Translations under genes and position numbers: made by a program
The notes under the pieces: model-generated
What the model saw: the letters and a program-made list of their open reading frames with translations, nothing else
Databases searched by the model: none
What the model was told of the DNA's origin: nothing
Shown: positions 33,729-42,054 of the stretch, piece after piece
Position numbering within the stretch: the first letter of the stretch is position 1
Layout: each line of letters opens with the position of its first letter
Origin: Candidatus Izemoplasma sp.
GTDB taxonomy: Bacteria > Bacillota_I > Bacilli_A > Izemoplasmatales > Izemoplasmataceae
Direction of reading: 5' to 3'
DNA: 46,832 nucleotides
Assembly (NCBI GenBank): GCA_021736205.1
Contig: JAIPGF010000009.1
Coordinates: 1 to 46,832, forward strand

Positions 33729-34926
33729 ATATTTTTTGTCGGATTAAGTTTAAGGCATAGTTGGTTGCTCGCAAACGAATCATATTACGATCACCATTAA
33801 AAATCTTCCTAAAAGTTTGTGTATCATTATTGATGGTTAACCCAAAGTAGGTTAATCCAACTGGTTTTTCTTTGGTTCCCCCTGTCGGACCAGCAATGCC
33901 GGTAATTGAAAGTGTCACATCATACAGTCTTTTTTTCTGTTGATTGTGACTCATTTCATAAGCACATTCTTGACTAACTGCCCCGTGTTTTTTTAAGGTA
34001 TCACTTTTAACATTCACCAGTTCTTTTTTTGCTTCATTTGAATAGGTAATAAGTCCTTCTTTAAAAACGTCACTTGCGCCACTAACACTTACTAACCTAC
34101 TTGCTAACATACCACCTGTACAACTTTCTACAGTTGATAAGGTTAGCTTTTTTTCTTTGAGTTTCTGAATAACCACACCTTCTAATGTGTCATTGAGGGT
34201 GCCATAAATATATTTATCGAGTAAATGAACAAATTCATCCATCGCTTTTTCGAGTGCTGTTTTATGTTGTGACGTAAAAATGTATTTAACTTCACCAGTA
34301 CTAGCATACGGTGCAATGTTCACTTTGGGATGGTCTTGGTAAAAATCTTTTAAGATGTGTTCAATTGAGGATTCACCAATACCTATTAGTCTAAATCCTT
34401 TTGATATAAGTGACGAAGATTGTGTGCTTTTAATAATATCTAATGCTTTTTCAAACTGCGGTTTTAATTCTTTAGGGGGGCCTGGTAAAAGAATAATTTG
34501 TTTGTTGTTTGCTTTAAAGTATAATCCCGGTGCTGTGCCTAAATTATTCTTTAAAACAATGCCGTTTTTAGGAACAAGTGCTTGTTTGTGATTGGTTGGT
34601 TTCATTGTTCTACCACTTTGTTTAAAGTATGACTTTATCTGATCAAGAATCTCTTCATTTATATAGGTATCACACTTAAAATACTCTAAGACTGTCTCAC
34701 GGGTTATATCATCAATCGTGGGACCGAGTCCCCCTGTGAAAATGATAAGATCTTCATCAATGAAATCTAATATTTTAATATATTCTTCTTTGATATCATC
34801 AATGACAAAAGACCGTGTGACATCAATGCCAATACTATTGAGTCTTTCAGCAATGTGTTGTAAGTTTGTGTTTGTTGTATGACCTGTTAAGACTTCTTTT
34901 CCGACAGTGATAATTGCTGTTTTCAT
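33727..34926 (-). CDS. cinA: CinA, nicotinamide-nucleotide amidase/ADP-ribose pyrophosphatase-type protein
   Basis: A 399-residue two-domain protein. The N-terminal MoaB/MogA-like domain has FTGGLGPTIDDITRE; the C-terminal PncC-type deamidase has ESCTGG and SITGIAGPTGG. CinA recycles pyridine nucleotides and, in competent bacteria, is co-regulated with DNA uptake. The ATG overlaps the phzF stop by four bases (ATGA), and GGTGATC lies upstream, so it is coupled to phzF. No recA is adjacent, unlike in many Bacilli. Confidence 0.94.
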   Translation of the reverse strand: MKTAIITVGKEVLTGHTTNTNLQHIAERLNSIGIDVTRSFVIDDIKEEYIKILDFIDEDLIIFTGGLGPTIDDITRETVLEYFKCDTYINEEILDQIKSYFKQSGRTMKPTNHKQALVPKNGIVLKNNLGTAPGLYFKANNKQIILLPGPPKELKPQFEKALDIIKSTQSSSLISKGFRLIGIGESSIEHILKDFYQDHPKVNIAPYASTGEVKYIFTSQHKTALEKAMDEFVHLLDKYIYGTLNDTLEGVVIQKLKEKKLTLSTVESCTGGMLASRLVSVSGASDVFKEGLITYSNEAKKELVNVKSDTLKKHGAVSQECAYEMSHNQQKKRLYDVTLSITGIAGPTGGTKEKPVGLTYFGLTINNDTQTFRKIFNGDRNMIRLRATNYALNLIRQKI

Positions 34927-35771
34927 AAGATCACCTTTTCTTGTAAAATCTTAGCTGTTCCTCCAACCCATACACCGGTTATTTCATTTTCTTTAATCAG
35001 TAGTTTACCTTTGATTAAAGAAGGTTTATTCATACTATAACCTTGTCTTAAATCAAACTGTCTTTGGGTCTTATAATGTGTGAATAAATAACAACTTAAT
35101 GCCCCATTGGATGTCCCTGTCGCAGATTCTTCATCGATTCCTAAGATGGGAGCAAAGTTTCTACCGTAAATATTCTCTTTTTCATCAAAGGCAAAGACAT
35201 GTACACCAATGGTATTATATTTTTTAGAAAGCCTAGTAATTTCTGCAAAATCAGGTGTTAGAAGATTCATCAGTTTAACTGATTTTATTGGAACAAATAT
35301 TTCTCGCATTGCTGTTGAGACAACTCTAATCGGAAGACTCTCATTAACAAAATCGTCCTCTTCAAAGATGTTTTTAATTTCATCATACGGTAGGGAATCA
35401 CCAAAAATTGGTAGATTTTGTTGCATATAAACAAATTGCTCCTTAACGTTTAATTGCAAGATGCCTACCTTTGTTTCTTGTGTATAAATACCTGGCGATA
35501 TAATGTGTTTGTCCCGCAGTAAATTAAAGGTTGCAATTGTGGCATGACCACAAAGATCTACTTCGGATTCCGGGCTAAAAAAGCGGACTTTAAAGTCAGC
35601 TTTTTTTGATGGTAAAACAAATGCGGTTTCTGAATAGTTTAATTCTTTGGCAATTGCTTGCATATTTTCGTCTGACAAGTGTTCACCATGTAACACCACA
35701 CCAGCTTTGTTTCCACCACCAGGTTGTTCTATAAATGCACTAAGTACATAGATTTCTTCGATAATGCTCAC
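34923..35771 (-). CDS. PhzF-family isomerase
   Basis: A 282-residue protein of the PhzF/diaminopimelate-epimerase fold. It has the N-terminal FIEQPGGGNKAGVV block, the catalytic glutamate in NYSETAFVLPS, FFSPESEVDLCGHATIA and the C-terminal DEESATGTSNGAL. No phenazine genes are nearby; family members outside phenazine producers have unknown substrates. The start is odd: the only near codon is a GTG at 35771 inside the AGAGGTG ribosome site, with ATT and ATC codons at the usual spacing. It follows the DUF4349 gene by 27 bases and is coupled to cinA. Confidence 0.9.
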   Translation of the reverse strand: MSIIEEIYVLSAFIEQPGGGNKAGVVLHGEHLSDENMQAIAKELNYSETAFVLPSKKADFKVRFFSPESEVDLCGHATIATFNLLRDKHIISPGIYTQETKVGILQLNVKEQFVYMQQNLPIFGDSLPYDEIKNIFEEDDFVNESLPIRVVSTAMREIFVPIKSVKLMNLLTPDFAEITRLSKKYNTIGVHVFAFDEKENIYGRNFAPILGIDEESATGTSNGALSCYLFTHYKTQRQFDLRQGYSMNKPSLIKGKLLIKENEITGVWVGGTAKILQEKVIL

Positions 35772-35798
35772 CTCTGTTTGCTTACTTATATATCTAAA

Positions 35799-36980
35799 TT
35801 ATGTTTTGTCATTTGCGGTGTTTGGTTGTTGATTGTTAGCTTTTTTTATACGATGCGGTTTAATAACAATTTTATAAAGTGGTACAAAGATTAAAGTTCC
35901 AACAATGATGTATGGGATCAAGGCAGTCGAAACTAAAACAATTCCTTTTCCAATGAAAACCAAACTATCAACAGAGGCATTAAATGTATTGACAATAACG
36001 CTGCCAAATGTCGGGTCTGTTGTTTTGAATATAGTACGTTCGTTTGAAAGCGTGCTATTATTTTCTAAGGAAGTCACTTCAATTTGGTATTTTGTGCCAC
36101 TTTTTAAATCCCCAATATTAAATCGCTCAACACTTTCTCCAGTCGCCTCACGTTCATATTGTTGAATAACTTCACCATTATCTTTTACATTAATAAACAG
36201 GGTTGTCGGTTTTTCACTGTTGTTTTGAACATCAATGATAATCATATCTGTTAAAACTTCAATTACATTAAGGCCTGGTTGTGCGGATTTAGGTAAAATA
36301 GATGCTAAATCATAAATATAGTCGATACTTAAATTGATCGTTGAATAATCAACCAATGAATCATACGTTGCAAGTTTTTGACCAATTTCATTAAGTTCTG
36401 ATTCGATATCGACTAATTGATTTTCTAGTTTAATAATATCGTCAATGTCAGTTGCTTGTTCCATTAATAAAAGAATTCGATCATGCTGAGTATTAAGTGC
36501 TGCTAAACGCGCTTCGTATGTTGAATAAGCGTTTGTTATATCTTCGCTTGTTTTAGAATAACTAAGTAATTCACCTGATGTTTTAAGTTCACCAATTAAA
36601 TCAGTAAACTCATCTGATAAAACGCGAATTACTACATCAACACTATCTGAATCAATAGCTTCTGCTTCAATATAGGCGCTATAATCATTAAGTGTTGTCA
36701 AGATTGAATCATATGTTGTTTCAATATCATCACTCAATAAAGCAACGTCAGCTTCGTAAATAATTTTTCGTTCTGGCAATGAGGGGGTATCTCCCACTTG
36801 TAAAATTTCTCCTCCGCCAGATAAATCAGCATCATCTTTTGAATATGTGGGTGTTTCTTCAACGCCACCTTGCTCTGTATCGTGATAATCAGAGGGATCA
36901 TAATTAATATCCCTTGAACTACAACTTACCAAAAAAGCGATAAAAAATACAAGTATTAAACTTTTAATTGTTTTTGACAC
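35799..36980 (-). CDS. DUF4349 lipoprotein with an inserted fibronectin-III-like domain
   Basis: A 393-residue surface-anchored protein. A lipoprotein signal ends in LVSC with Cys20 as the lipidated residue. A DUF4349 region (about 70-225) includes a coiled-coil stretch (about 155-205). Residues about 240-322 look like a fibronectin type III domain (LKSGTKYQIEVTS...RTIFKTTD), which ordinary DUF4349 proteins lack at this place. A membrane helix (about 345-367) and a basic tail follow. The start is GTG at 36980, nine bases after AAAGGAG; the ATG at 36989 is too close. It begins an operon with phzF and cinA. Function unknown. Confidence 0.82.
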   Translation of the reverse strand: MSKTIKSLILVFFIAFLVSCSSRDINYDPSDYHDTEQGGVEETPTYSKDDADLSGGGEILQVGDTPSLPERKIIYEADVALLSDDIETTYDSILTTLNDYSAYIEAEAIDSDSVDVVIRVLSDEFTDLIGELKTSGELLSYSKTSEDITNAYSTYEARLAALNTQHDRILLLMEQATDIDDIIKLENQLVDIESELNEIGQKLATYDSLVDYSTINLSIDYIYDLASILPKSAQPGLNVIEVLTDMIIIDVQNNSEKPTTLFINVKDNGEVIQQYEREATGESVERFNIGDLKSGTKYQIEVTSLENNSTLSNERTIFKTTDPTFGSVIVNTFNASVDSLVFIGKGIVLVSTALIPYIIVGTLIFVPLYKIVIKPHRIKKANNQQPNTANDKT

Positions 36981-37002
36981 AACTACCATCTCCTTTTAAC
37001 TA

Positions 37003-37032
37003 ATTATACCTTCTTTACATGGTTTTTTCCAA
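37003..37032 (-). promoter_or_regulatory. Promoter of DUF4349-phzF-cinA
   Basis: TTGGAA (37032-37027), 18 bases, TATAAT (37008-37003). Confidence 0.55.
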
Positions 37033-37075
37033 CGATATTTTATTATTAAAATCTAAATAAATTTTAGTTTGCAAA

Positions 37076-37102
37076 AGAAAAAAAGGACAATTTTTGTCCT
37101 TT
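37076..37102 (-). terminator. Terminator of ychF
   Basis: Stem AAAGGACAA / TTGTCCTTT (37082-37102), loop of three, overlapping the stop, with T-run on the minus strand. Confidence 0.85.
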
Positions 37103-38204
37103 AAACATTAAATCTAAACAACATTACATCGCCATCTTTTACGATATAATCTTTTCCTTCAAGTCTCGCAACACCAGCTTCTTTGGCTTTTTTCTCGCTA
37201 CCATATTTGATGTAGTCATCAAAGGGAATGGTTTGGGCACGGATAAATCCTTTTTCAAAATCTGTATGAATAATACCTGCACAAGCTGGCGCTTTTGATC
37301 CTGATTTAAAAGTCCAAGCCCTGACTTCTTTAGGACCTGCGGTAAAGAATGTCTCTAATCCTAATAAGGCATAACTTTTTTTGATTAACTTATGTAATCC
37401 TGGTTCTTCAACCCCTAAGTCATTTAGAAAATCAGCTTTTTCATCATCATCTAACTCACTTAACTCAGCTTCTATTTTAGCGCTTATTACAACAACATCA
37501 CTTTGTTCATTATCAGCAAAATCTTTTATTTGTCTGACATATGTATTGTCACTGTAATCAGCAATTTCATCTTCAATAATATTCGCTACATAAAGAACGG
37601 GTTTTTCAGTTAAAAAATTAAAGTGTTTGATTAACGCTTTTTGATTTTTATCAAAATTTAATGCTCGAATGGGACTGTCTTGTTCTAAGTTATCTTTAAT
37701 TTTAAGTAATAATTCATATTCACGTACATTGTCTTTATCTACTTTTAGTTTTGCTTTCTTCTCAATTTTAGGTAACCGTTTTTCAATAACTTCTAAATCA
37801 GCTAAGATAAGCTCTGTATTAATGGTTTCCATATTACTAATTGGATCAATTTCTCCATCCACATGCGTAACATCTTCATCATCAAATGCTCGTACAACGT
37901 GAATGATCGCATCTACTTCTCGTATATGACTTAAAAATTTATTCCCTAATCCTTCGCCTTTTGAGGCACCTTTCACAATTCCTGCGATATCAGTGAATTC
38001 AAAAATAGTTGGCGTTGTTTTTTTAGGGTTTACAAGTTCGCTTAGTTTCATTAAGCGTTCATCTGGCACTTCAACAACACCCACATTAGGATCAATGGTG
38101 GCAAATGGATAATTTTCTGCGAGTGCCCCCGCTTTTGTAATGGCATTAAATAAGGTTGATTTCCCCACATTAGGTAATCCAACAATTCCTGCAGTTAATC
38201 CCAT
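37101..38204 (-). CDS. ychF: Redox-regulated ATPase YchF
   Basis: A 367-residue OBG-family P-loop NTPase that prefers ATP over GTP and binds ribosomes and stress-response partners. G1 is GLPNVGKSTLFNAIT, G3 DIAG, and the C-terminal TGS-like domain ends in EGKDYIVKDGDVMLFRFNV, the expected end of the family. AGGAGTG precedes the ATG. It is a single-gene unit with promoter and terminator visible. Confidence 0.97.
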   Translation of the reverse strand: MGLTAGIVGLPNVGKSTLFNAITKAGALAENYPFATIDPNVGVVEVPDERLMKLSELVNPKKTTPTIFEFTDIAGIVKGASKGEGLGNKFLSHIREVDAIIHVVRAFDDEDVTHVDGEIDPISNMETINTELILADLEVIEKRLPKIEKKAKLKVDKDNVREYELLLKIKDNLEQDSPIRALNFDKNQKALIKHFNFLTEKPVLYVANIIEDEIADYSDNTYVRQIKDFADNEQSDVVVISAKIEAELSELDDDEKADFLNDLGVEEPGLHKLIKKSYALLGLETFFTAGPKEVRAWTFKSGSKAPACAGIIHTDFEKGFIRAQTIPFDDYIKYGSEKKAKEAGVARLEGKDYIVKDGDVMLFRFNV

Positions 38205-38228
38205 AGTATCACTCCTTTAGCTTTACTT

Positions 38229-38256
38229 ATTTTATCAGATATAATAATCTTTACAA
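38229..38256 (-). promoter_or_regulatory. Promoter of ychF
   Basis: TTGTAA (38256-38251), 16 bases, TAAAAT (38234-38229) preceded by TGA. Confidence 0.55.
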
Positions 38257-38281
38257 GCAAAAAGTGCCAAAAGGCACTTTT
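38255..38281 (-). terminator. Terminator of tatD-protease operon
   Basis: Stem AAAAGTGCC / GGCACTTTT (38260-38281), loop of four, T-run on the minus strand; it abuts the ychF -35. Confidence 0.85.
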
Positions 38282-38286
38282 ATTTT

Positions 38287-39423
38287 TTATTGATCATCTG
38301 GGTGAACATCAAGTTCTGTTTCATTAGAAATATACTCTAGTCCGTTTCTAATATATTTTATTTGGACAACATCACCCACGTTAGAATTTAAAATTGCTTC
38401 TTTTAAATCATTGAAATTATACACAGCTAAAAATTCATCCATGTCTGCTGTTTTATATCCAATAATGGTATCGCCATTTTCTAACCCTGCTGCCTCAGCA
38501 GCTCCACCTTCTTGAACATCAACACACACACCAAACTCAGTGCCACAAACATTGACTTGTGCATAGGTCTGAATCCCTAAGTAAGGTCTTGTGATAATAC
38601 CATCATCTTCTAAATCTTCTGTGATTCTTCTAACCGTATTACTAGGAATCGCAAACCCAATGTTACTCACTAAATCATCAATGAGTTTCATATTGTTAAT
38701 CCCGATAAGTTTACCATTTGTATCAATTAATGCCCCACCACTGTTACCTGGTGAAATAGCTGCATCATGTTGGAGAAGTGTTGCATCAAATTCCCCATCT
38801 GTTACATATCTAGCCAACCCACTTATAATTCCCATTGTCACTGTACCATAATATTCAAAGCCAAGTGGATTTCCTATAGCAAAGACAATTTGTCCCATTT
38901 GTATATCGTAAGAATCAGCAAACTCAATCACACTAAATGATTCACTTGATGTGAACTGTAAGACTGCTAAATCAGTGACAGGATCTGATCCAATTACCGT
39001 AATAGCTTCATTCGGAATTTCAAATAACAATTCGTTTCGCTCAAACACAAGTGTCAACGAAGAACTATTTGAAACAACATGGTCATTAGTTACTAAATAG
39101 TAGGTGTCTCCTACTTGTTTATACACCACACCTGACCCAGTTGCTGTTCCTTCGGTACTTGAACTAATAACCCCTAAAACACCTTTTCTTGCGGTGTTGA
39201 CCATTTCTACAACAGATGCTTCAAATGACTGAAGATCATAGGTTGTATTGGTAGTGGATTCAGGTAAGTTATCTTGAATTAATTGTTCTAATTCTTCTTC
39301 AGTTAATTCTGTTGCATAATTACTTGGTGTATCATTATTATTTTGAAAATCATCTAAGGGTACACATGCACTCAATACAAAAATAGATAGTGCTACAATA
39401 CCTAGTTTTATTAATTTTTTCAT
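38287..39423 (-). CDS. HtrA/DegP-like serine protease lipoprotein with PDZ domain
   Basis: A 378-residue exported protease. A lipoprotein signal ends in LSAC (Cys20). The trypsin-like domain has the triad His in TNDHVV, Asp in DLAVLQF and Ser in SPGNSGGAL. One PDZ domain follows (about 278-370) with YLGIQT and AAGLENGDTIIGY. HtrA proteins degrade misfolded proteins outside the membrane. Most Firmicute HtrAs use a membrane helix; here a lipid anchor replaces it. Two cysteines in the PDZ region (VCGTEFGVCV) could form a disulfide. It starts 11 bases after tatD, with AGGAGTG upstream. Confidence 0.92.
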   Translation of the reverse strand: MKKLIKLGIVALSIFVLSACVPLDDFQNNNDTPSNYATELTEEELEQLIQDNLPESTTNTTYDLQSFEASVVEMVNTARKGVLGVISSSTEGTATGSGVVYKQVGDTYYLVTNDHVVSNSSSLTLVFERNELLFEIPNEAITVIGSDPVTDLAVLQFTSSESFSVIEFADSYDIQMGQIVFAIGNPLGFEYYGTVTMGIISGLARYVTDGEFDATLLQHDAAISPGNSGGALIDTNGKLIGINNMKLIDDLVSNIGFAIPSNTVRRITEDLEDDGIITRPYLGIQTYAQVNVCGTEFGVCVDVQEGGAAEAAGLENGDTIIGYKTADMDEFLAVYNFNDLKEAILNSNVGDVVQIKYIRNGLEYISNETELDVHPDDQ

Positions 39424-39434
39424 TTAATTCACTC

Positions 39435-40193
39435 CTAAAGGTTGAATAATTTTGTTGCATTAGCTGTTGTATGTTTACTAATGTTTTTAAATGACATATC
39501 TTTTAGTTCTGCAATTTTTTCTGCAATCAGTTTTACACGTGCTGGCTCGTTTGTTTTCCCACGGAAAGGATGGGGACTTAAATACGGAGAATCAGTTTCT
39601 ATAAGTAGTTTATCAAGTGGTATGATTTTTGCAACTTCTTTTGGTGTCTTCGCATTTTTAAATGTGACCGGACCCCCTAAAGAAATATATAATCCTAAGT
39701 CTAAAAACATAGAAGCCATCTCCACTGAACCACCATAACAATGCATTACACCAGATAATGCTTCATACTCACTAAGTGTATTGTAGGTTGCTTCACTCGC
39801 ATCACGCATGTGGATGATCAAGGGTTTATTAAACTCTTTGGATAACGCGATGTGTTGTTTAAATAATGTGATTTGTGTTTCTTTATTATCTTTATGCCAA
39901 TAAAAGTCAAGACCACATTCTCCAACTCCAACAACTTTTTCATGCGCCAGTTGTTGTCTTAACATTTCAAAATCTTTTTCTTTAATATCACTAGCAATTG
40001 TTGGGTGAAACCCAACAGTGGCATATAAAAAATCATGTTTTTCTGCCAGTTCAATTGCACGTTTATTGGTGGATTTATCAAAGCCAACTACAAGCATTTT
40101 TTTTACATCTTGGTTTAGTGCACGGTCAATTATTTCTTTATAGTTATCATTAAATTTGTCTGAGTTAATATGTGTATGTGTATCTATGAGCAT
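39435..40193 (-). CDS. tatD: TatD family metal-dependent deoxyribonuclease
   Basis: A 252-residue TIM-barrel metal hydrolase. Metal ligands appear in DTHTHIN (N-terminus), GECGLDFYW, HMRDASE, MHCYGGS and ETDSPYLSPHPFRG. Family members are 3'-5' exonucleases or DNases acting in DNA repair and turnover. AGGTG lies six bases before the ATG, and TATAAT (40215-40210, minus strand) is a likely -10. It is the first gene of an operon with the HtrA-like lipoprotein. An IS91-like element lies upstream. Confidence 0.95.
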   Translation of the reverse strand: MLIDTHTHINSDKFNDNYKEIIDRALNQDVKKMLVVGFDKSTNKRAIELAEKHDFLYATVGFHPTIASDIKEKDFEMLRQQLAHEKVVGVGECGLDFYWHKDNKETQITLFKQHIALSKEFNKPLIIHMRDASEATYNTLSEYEALSGVMHCYGGSVEMASMFLDLGLYISLGGPVTFKNAKTPKEVAKIIPLDKLLIETDSPYLSPHPFRGKTNEPARVKLIAEKIAELKDMSFKNISKHTTANATKLFNL

Positions 40194-40346
40194 ATTATCA
40201 CCTATTACTATTATACCAAATTACGCCATAAATAAAATGAATAAACTGTGAAATTTTCATAAAAAATGGTGAAATAGATTTCACCTTTCGGACACCTTAG
40301 GGTGTCCTTTTTAGATGATTTGTTTTATAATGAAATTGGTGATGGT

Positions 40347-41594
40347 ATGAGTATGGGTGTTAGTATTGCTGTTAACTTAGAGAAAGTATACAGAAACGAA
40401 CACATCAAGCGTAATCATCTTAAAGTAAATAGAAGTTCAAATACTATTAAAATGATATTCCTTGAATATTGGGATACTTTTCGTCACCAGTTTAGTCATC
40501 GTATTATAAGACCTGAAATTGATAAGAATATTGATGCATTCTTAAAATGTGGGTCTTACGCTAACGGATATTTATTCTATTCATGTCCCAATTGTCATAA
40601 ATACCACATTAGTGCTTTTACTTGTAAATCTAGATTTTGTCCTAGTTGTGCTCATAAGTATCGTGATTCTAGAGCTTTAGCTATGAGTAATAAATGTGTT
40701 GAGTCTGAATATAGACATATTGTTTTTACGATTCCTGAGGAATTACGTCTCTACTTTTTAATAAATAGAAATCTACTTAATCTATTATTTAAAGCCGTGA
40801 ATCAAGTATTCAAATTCATCCTTAAAAATAAATATAAGAAATATTTTAGTCAAGGATTTAATCATGGATTTATGTGTGCGCTTCACACTTTTGGCCGAGA
40901 CCTAAAGTGGAATCCACATATCCATTGTTTAATGTCTGAAATACTAATTGATAAATCGGGTAAAGCCGTTAAATATAGTTACTTTCATTATGCTTCTTTA
41001 CGTAAATCATTTATGAAATGCTTACTTGATTTACTGTATAAAGAAATCAACACGAAAGCGTTCTATCAACTTAAGTGTTATTTATACAAATATAAAGACA
41101 ATGGGTTTTATGTTTACGCTCCTAAAATCCAACTTGATTCCTTTAAACATAATCAAGTGAAGTCTTTAGTTGAATATGTGACGAGATACGCCTCTCATCC
41201 TCCGATGAGTGAAGCTCGTATTACTGATGTTAATTATGAAACTGATACAGTTTCTTACTATTATGACCCCCATGAAGATGATCATATAGAAGATGATCAA
41301 CTAAAACGTGGAAGACAGTTTGTTTCGGAATCTGTATTTACTTTTATTGGTAAACTTATCACTCATATCCCTCCTACTAAATTTCACACAATTCGTTATT
41401 ACGGCTTCTTTTCCAATCGTTCCACTATTCCTACAGATAAGATTTCAAAACTATTCAATAATAGTTACCTATATAAAATCAAAAAATTGTTAAGGTGGAG
41501 ACATCGCATTATTCATTTCTTCAACTATGATCCTATCCTTTGTGATTGTGGTTTCTTGATGGAAATTGATTATGAAAGTTGTTACTTCCCTTAA
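40347..41594 (+). CDS. IS91 family transposase (HUH, two-tyrosine type)
   Basis: A 415-residue rolling-circle transposase. The N-terminus has a cysteine-rich zinc domain (SCPNC, FTCKSRFCPSC). The metal-binding HUH motif is WNPHIHCL, and the nicking tyrosines are in VEYVTRYASHPP (YxxxY). IPPTKFHTIRYYGFF is the family's C-terminal block. The ATG at 40347 follows GGTG at five bases; a longer in-frame GTG at 40302 starts inside the left hairpin and is unlikely. A TATAAT lies at 40326-40331. The frame is intact, so the element may be active. Confidence 0.9.
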   Translation: MSMGVSIAVNLEKVYRNEHIKRNHLKVNRSSNTIKMIFLEYWDTFRHQFSHRIIRPEIDKNIDAFLKCGSYANGYLFYSCPNCHKYHISAFTCKSRFCPSCAHKYRDSRALAMSNKCVESEYRHIVFTIPEELRLYFLINRNLLNLLFKAVNQVFKFILKNKYKKYFSQGFNHGFMCALHTFGRDLKWNPHIHCLMSEILIDKSGKAVKYSYFHYASLRKSFMKCLLDLLYKEINTKAFYQLKCYLYKYKDNGFYVYAPKIQLDSFKHNQVKSLVEYVTRYASHPPMSEARITDVNYETDTVSYYYDPHEDDHIEDDQLKRGRQFVSESVFTFIGKLITHIPPTKFHTIRYYGFFSNRSTIPTDKISKLFNNSYLYKIKKLLRWRHRIIHFFNYDPILCDCGFLMEIDYESCYFP

Positions 41595-41607
41595 GTAAGG
41601 AGCCCTC

Positions 41608-41928
41608 ATGAAAAGAAAATTTAATATTATTCGTCGTAAGTTATCAATGGAAGAAAAACAGGAAAGACTTAAGTTTTATAATAAGACTAAGATGCCTTGG
41701 GATCCTCCTGTTGATCCTATTGAGTTTCTTAATCGTGAAATCTATGATGAAACCATTCACCTTAAATGTACTAAATGTAAATATGATGAGATTGCTGATT
41801 ATGAAATAATTGAAGAGATTACTTTCGGTATGGACTACCCTCAACTCTCTTGTCCTGAATGTGGACATAGAAAGAATGGTGGTACTCTTGTTCCGATTGA
41901 TATTTATAACTCTGATTTTAAGAAATAA
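41608..41928 (+). CDS. Zinc-ribbon passenger protein of the IS91-like element
   Basis: A 106-residue protein of unknown function. Two CxxC pairs (LKCTKC and LSCPEC, about residues 54-57 and 87-90) should form one zinc site; the N-terminus is strongly basic. AAGGAG lies in the 13-base gap after the transposase stop, so the two genes are co-transcribed. It might assist the transposase in DNA binding. I do not recognise a named family. Confidence 0.75.
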   Translation: MKRKFNIIRRKLSMEEKQERLKFYNKTKMPWDPPVDPIEFLNREIYDETIHLKCTKCKYDEIADYEIIEEITFGMDYPQLSCPECGHRKNGGTLVPIDIYNSDFKK

Positions 41929-41943
41929 CCACATCTCTATTCT

Positions 41944-41978
41944 TTAATATACTCTTCTCCCGTAGAGTATATTTTTTT
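41944..41978 (+). terminator. Right-hand hairpin of the IS91-like element, terminator-like
   Basis: 10-bp stem (41946-41955 with 41964-41973), loop of eight, then a T-run. It may end transcription of the passenger gene and may also lie in the element's origin end. Confidence 0.6.
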
Positions 41979-42009
41979 ATTTATCCGTCAATTTACAATT
42001 TCCTAATAA

Positions 42010-42037
42010 ATAAAAAAAAGAGGCCTAAGCCTCTTTT
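42010..42037 (-). terminator. Terminator of the str operon (after tuf)
   Basis: Stem AAAAGAGGC / GCCTCTTTT (42016-42037), loop of four, with eight T on the minus strand, 17 bases past the tuf stop. Confidence 0.9.
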
Positions 42038-42054
42038 AATCGTTGTTATAATGA

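Larger units (their letters stand above)
40265..41980 (+). mobile_element. IS91-like rolling-circle insertion sequence (ends approximate)
   Basis: A transposase with HUH and YxxxY motifs and a zinc-ribbon passenger gene are flanked by hairpins: GGTGAAAT-2-ATTTCACC (40268-40285) and GGACACC-4-GGTGTCC (40290-40307) on the left, AATATACTCT-8-AGAGTATATT (41946-41973) on the right. The element sits between the tatD promoter and the tuf terminator, with neither damaged. IS91 elements lack normal terminal inverted repeats and target duplications, so exact ends cannot be read here; the hairpins mark the likely outer parts. Confidence 0.65.

Noticed and set aside
41644-41934. A 96-residue minus-strand frame
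   Set aside because: It is antisense to the passenger gene, which has a ribosome site and two CxxC pairs.
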